Origin: Planctomycetota bacterium
GTDB lineage: Bacteria; Planctomycetota; GCA-002687715; DRQF01
Direction of reading: 5' to 3'
Assembly: GCA_015485455.1 (NCBI GenBank)
Contig: WFTN01000464.1
Span: 1 to 9,689 of the forward strand
DNA: 9,689 nt
This document shows, in pieces, positions 7,234 to 9,689 of the stretch. Below the pieces are notes generated by a model. The model was not told the DNA's origin, made no database searches, and saw only the letters and a list, made by a program, of their open reading frames with translations. Numbering within the stretch: position 1 is the first letter of the stretch; each line of letters begins with the position of its first letter. The translations under genes were made by a program, and so were the position numbers.

Positions 7234-7623
7234 CTATCCATTGGCAAGCTTGACCGAGAAATGTGCGTCGGGCGAAGCCTTGTAGTGAAGTTTGAGATCG
7301 GACATGAATTCCGAGAGTTGAGAGAACGATAGGTGGATACTTTGCTGCGCCGAACAAAGCGAGGCAATTTCTTGGATATCGCAGCGAGCATAGACGCGAA
7401 GGACTGCGGCTTGCACAACAATATCGATGTCGAAGCTTTCATTGAGATGATCCCCTCGCACATGCCGGCGAGGAACACCGCCAAACACGGCACAACTTTC
7501 AGAAGCGGCCGCAACATTGCTGATCAAGTCCACAAGTCTTGGATTGGAAACTCTCTTCTCAAGAACAAAACGACGCAACCGCCGTTCAATCCGAGATCGC
7601 AATTCCAATTCAGGACTTGGCAT
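7234..7623 (-). pseudogene. Nucleotidyltransferase-like fragment, probably decayed
   Basis: This 129-codon reading starts at ATG 7623 and has a helical, basic N-terminus (RSRIERRLRRFVLEKRV). AVFGGVPRR and, 15 residues on, SFDIDIVV follow. The GG...DID pattern is the active-site signature of nucleotidyltransferases of the polymerase-beta/antitoxin fold, in which the two aspartates bind metal. After DIDIVV the sequence loses resemblance to the family and ends at TAG 7234. A different frame after about 7415 (FASMLAAISKKLPRFVRRSK) looks as protein-like as the frame in use. This suggests a frameshift near there and loss of the C-terminal half. It stands just upstream of, and in the same direction as, the HNH-RuvB gene. 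A short intact protein cannot be excluded. Confidence 0.4.
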
Positions 7624-8093
7624 AAAGACCCTTCAGATCCTTGTGAAACTCGACCAAGAGAGTATCTGTACCTGAATGGCATTATGTTCTTGGGGGATGA
7701 CGCTATCTCAATATAGTTGTCAGATATTCGTGAGAATGCGTACTTGTGCGGTGGCAGCTTCCTTTTGCGGTCAATCTCGATTTTTGAGGACTTTTCCGAA
7801 ATCGCCGACCAAGTCATGTCCATCGTCTCTTGAATGATTTTGAAACCCCGGGCTTCAAGGCGCAAGACCGCTGTGGAGTTATAAGCCGTATCGGAAGCGA
7901 AACGTCTCAAACTGTCCGCCAGGAATTGCCAAAAAAGCGCCCGGTGCAATGCGCTATGTCGATACTTTGTGTTCCTGTAGATGGGCCCCCGTTGGGGAGC
8001 TATCAAGACATAGGCGGAAACCGCTGTTTGGTTCCCATTCCTTCCACCCCAATTTGAGGAGCAAGCTTGGCAAACCCCAGCCCTCGGCTTGGA
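7610..8093 (-). pseudogene. Frameshifted gene of unknown family
   Basis: I do not recognise this protein. One minus-strand frame is open from 8093, after TAG 8096-8094, through a possible TTG/ATA start region near 8012-8006. It carries segments such as YVLIAPQRGPIYRNTKYR, ALHRALFWQFLADSLRRFA, VLRLEARGFKIIQETM and RKLPPHKYAF. Past about 7698 the natural-looking sequence moves to a second frame (VIPQEHNAIQ) at a run of five C (minus strand), and then to a third (GTDTLLVEFHKDLKGLYAKS, then TGA 7612-7610). That final stop overlaps the ATG of the nucleotidyltransferase-like fragment by 14 bases, a normal operon join. This supports the third frame as the true C-terminus. The picture fits an old operon of two genes now carrying frameshifts. 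Sequencing error is the alternative. Confidence 0.35.
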
Positions 8094-8135
8094 CTACTCA
8101 CACTTTGGCGACCGCTTCTTGCAACGATTGGGACT

Positions 8136-8143
8136 AGGAGGTG
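8136..8143 (+). promoter_or_regulatory. Strong ribosome-binding site before the GTG at 8152
   Basis: AGGAGGTG is a near-perfect match to the anti-Shine-Dalgarno sequence. It sits 8 bases before GTG 8152 and is the strongest ribosome site in the window. It decides in favour of translation initiating at 8152 even though the resulting ORF is short. Confidence 0.6.
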
Positions 8144-8151
8144 CCTCTTAG

Positions 8152-8478
8152 GTGGACATAGAAAAGCGCTGGAATCAAGATGAGGTCGTGCGCCAGGTAA
8201 TCGCCCGAGGCGATCAACAACTTGCTATGAGCCTTTTGCATGAGCCCTTCCCAAATCTCGGCGGTCAACTTAGACTTGCAATTGTCTCCATAGGAGATTT
8301 TCGTATGACTGATGGCATAGAGAAAAAAGATGGATACGACTCACCCCAGAAGGCAAATCAGCCTGATCCGGAAAAGATGGCGCTCGCTACTGCTGAGGGC
8401 ATTCTTCCTGGCACTCTTTATTACGTCCGCCTATGTCGCCTCGCCTACAATCCAACGTGGATTGACAGCAACAACTGA
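8152..8478 (+). CDS. Small hypothetical protein overlapping the KAP-like NTPase gene
   Basis: This 108-residue protein starts at GTG 8152 behind the AGGAGGTG site. It is hydrophilic at first (VDIEKRWNQDEVVRQVIARG) with a helical look, then LRLAIVSIGDF, and shows no signal peptide or known motif. Its last 149 bases are shared, in another frame, with the start of the membrane NTPase gene, whose reading there (a basic patch followed by a hydrophobic helix) looks more real. It may be a genuine upstream gene translationally coupled to the NTPase. It may also be the original N-terminus of the NTPase, now one frame away: the frames would join near the six-A run at 8323-8328. The function is unknown. 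Confidence 0.45.
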   Translation: MDIEKRWNQDEVVRQVIARGDQQLAMSLLHEPFPNLGGQLRLAIVSIGDFRMTDGIEKKDGYDSPQKANQPDPEKMALATAEGILPGTLYYVRLCRLAYNPTWIDSNN

Positions 8479-9689
8479 CACACCTTGCGAGATCTGGATG
8501 CTCATCATTGTGTCGACCTTCCTCGCCTCACTCCTGCTCCCACCCGACCGGGAATACTGGACCAATCGATATCCATTCTGCTGGCCGCCATCCTGGACGG
8601 TGCCGATTCTTGCCATTCCCATGTCAATTCTCTTCGGAATGATCCTGACCGGTACAGCGACAAGTTGGTTTCCAAAAAATAACATCCTGTTTCGTAGCAG
8701 CTCTGCTCTCATATTTCTTTTCTTTGGCTCAGCCATCTATTGGGCGAACTACGGTGGGGCCGAACTGCGTTTGGGAATTTCGAGATGGGTCACCCCCGGA
8801 ATCATGACATCAGCGATCAATAAATCTGATGTCACCCAGTTGGATGGCCAAGATTTCCTAAATTGGATAGAAAATGAAGATCCAATCAGCGACGAACGCT
8901 TCGATTTCTTCCAAAGCGCTCAAGTCGCGGATGAGGTCTTCGACTCCCTCAAATTAAGCGAAATCGACAATGGCGGGCTACGGTCAATTGTTCTATTGGG
9001 TGAAGTAGGTAGCGGCAAGAGCAGTGTAGGACGCCTCGTCGCAACGAAACTTCGTTCCGCATATGCATCCAAAGTGAACTTCAGAAGCGTCGGATTATGG
9101 TCATACTCTGATGGCCCGTCCGCCGCAGCAGGGATTCTCACCGAGGTGACGAGCTGCATCAACAGAGAAATTGACATGCTTTCGCTTCAAGGACTTTCGA
9201 GAGAGTATGCGAAGGCCATTGATCTCGCAGGAACAACAGGCACGCTCCTCAACATTGCCCTGCAGAGGCAACGAACTCCCCAGGAAATCGTCCAGGTTAT
9301 TGACGACATCCTTGCAGCAATTGGCAAGCATCTTGTTGTTTGGGTCGATGATATGGAACGTTTTCAAAGCATAGATACTGCCACCAACGAGATTGGCCCA
9401 GTGCTGGCGCTCTTAGAATCATTGCACAGTGCAAAGAATCTCACGGTCATAATCGCAACCGTAGCTGAGTGCAAGGCGCTCGACTACACCAGAATGGCAT
9501 CACATCTGATCCTGATGCCAGAGAATTCGCCAACTAAGTTCTGGAAGATCATCGAGAAATTCATCACTGAGACATTTGAACAAAGCCCGCTGCTCCGCTG
9601 TGCCGATCCTAATTCCAACATCCCCCGTGAATTCTGGATGTTGGGGGACATTCAGACTTTCATGCCGGGTGAGCAGGTAGACAATTCCC
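8330..9689 (+). CDS. Membrane-anchored KAP-like P-loop NTPase (gene runs off the right edge)
   Basis: The 453 visible residues start at ATG 8330. Four hydrophobic segments come first (about 19-37, 55-71, 90-108 and 126-142), preceded by a basic patch (RKRWR) that favours a cytosolic N-terminus. A PISDERFDFFQSAQVADEVF segment of the kind found before the P-loop in KAP proteins follows, then Walker A GEVGSGKS (224-231) and Walker B VVWVDDMERF (336-345). TVIIAT at 372-377 is a sensor-like strand. KAP NTPases are membrane-associated ATPases, and the family includes the phage-exclusion protein PifA of plasmid F. The transmembrane segments here are N-terminal rather than inserted after Walker A. 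ATG 8330 has only a weak AGAG ribosome site. A start at ATG 8498 would avoid the overlap with the small ORF but would delete the first membrane segment and leave three. The C-terminal effector part is outside the window. Confidence 0.8.
   Translation, partial: MDTTHPRRQISLIRKRWRSLLLRAFFLALFITSAYVASPTIQRGLTATTDTPCEIWMLIIVSTFLASLLLPPDREYWTNRYPFCWPPSWTVPILAIPMSILFGMILTGTATSWFPKNNILFRSSSALIFLFFGSAIYWANYGGAELRLGISRWVTPGIMTSAINKSDVTQLDGQDFLNWIENEDPISDERFDFFQSAQVADEVFDSLKLSEIDNGGLRSIVLLGEVGSGKSSVGRLVATKLRSAYASKVNFRSVGLWSYSDGPSAAAGILTEVTSCINREIDMLSLQGLSREYAKAIDLAGTTGTLLNIALQRQRTPQEIVQVIDDILAAIGKHLVVWVDDMERFQSIDTATNEIGPVLALLESLHSAKNLTVIIATVAECKALDYTRMASHLILMPENSPTKFWKIIEKFITETFEQSPLLRCADPNSNIPREFWMLGDIQTFMPGEQVDNS

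Noticed and set aside
8323..8329. AAAAAAG as a programmed -1 ribosomal slippery site
   Set aside because: The zero-frame codons are AAA AAA G, not A AAA AAG, and the downstream frame is +1 relative to the upstream ORF, so the classical -1 mechanism does not fit.
8431..8736. A 101-codon minus-strand frame
   Set aside because: It is antisense to the membrane segments of the KAP-like protein, which have the better protein character and connect in frame to its Walker motifs.

Overview
The window looks like a piece of a bacterial chromosome or large element with an accessory, defence-island character: large nucleic-acid helicase, HNH nucleases, a SatD/DUF3307 pair, an HNH-RuvB fusion, a membrane P-loop NTPase, and gene remnants between them. 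There are no rRNA, tRNA, IS or CRISPR sequences. Base composition is mixed, at roughly half G+C by eye. Starts include ATG and GTG, and several genes have clear Shine-Dalgarno sequences. The taxon cannot be fixed from the sequence. The DUF222-like N-terminus of the HNH-RuvB protein is a style I associate with Planctomycetota, Myxococcota and related groups, but that is only a hint.

Layout. 1-2159 (minus) is the N-terminal 719 residues of a very large DEAD/DEAH helicase whose 3' end lies outside the window. A 155-base divergent region separates it from an HNH endonuclease gene (2315-3211, plus). That gene meets, tail to tail with an 8-base overlap, a two-gene minus-strand operon: a SatD-family protein (3990-4643) followed by a multi-spanning membrane protein with a DUF3307-like C-terminus (3204-3977). 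Upstream of satD is an AT-rich region holding two perfect palindromes and a four-fold TCARYTGA repeat. About 420 bases without a convincing gene follow.

5221-7170 (minus) encodes one intact 649-residue protein that joins an HNH nuclease to a complete RuvB-like AAA+ motor with its lid and winged helix. Upstream of it, 7234-8093 (minus) holds what appear to be two decayed genes: a nucleotidyltransferase-like fragment, and a frameshifted protein I do not recognise. On the plus strand, a small ORF with a strong ribosome site (8152-8478) overlaps, in another frame, the start of a KAP-like membrane NTPase (8330 to the right edge).

How the genes may work together. Three modules can be read: helicase plus HNH nuclease (divergent), SatD plus DUF3307 (operon), and the single-gene HNH-RuvB fusion. 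The second resembles a cyclase-fold protein paired with a membrane partner, which is the general plan of nucleotide-signalling defence systems. The third would couple DNA cleavage to branch-migration-type motor activity in one chain. Both functional readings are inferences from motifs and context. No search was possible here.
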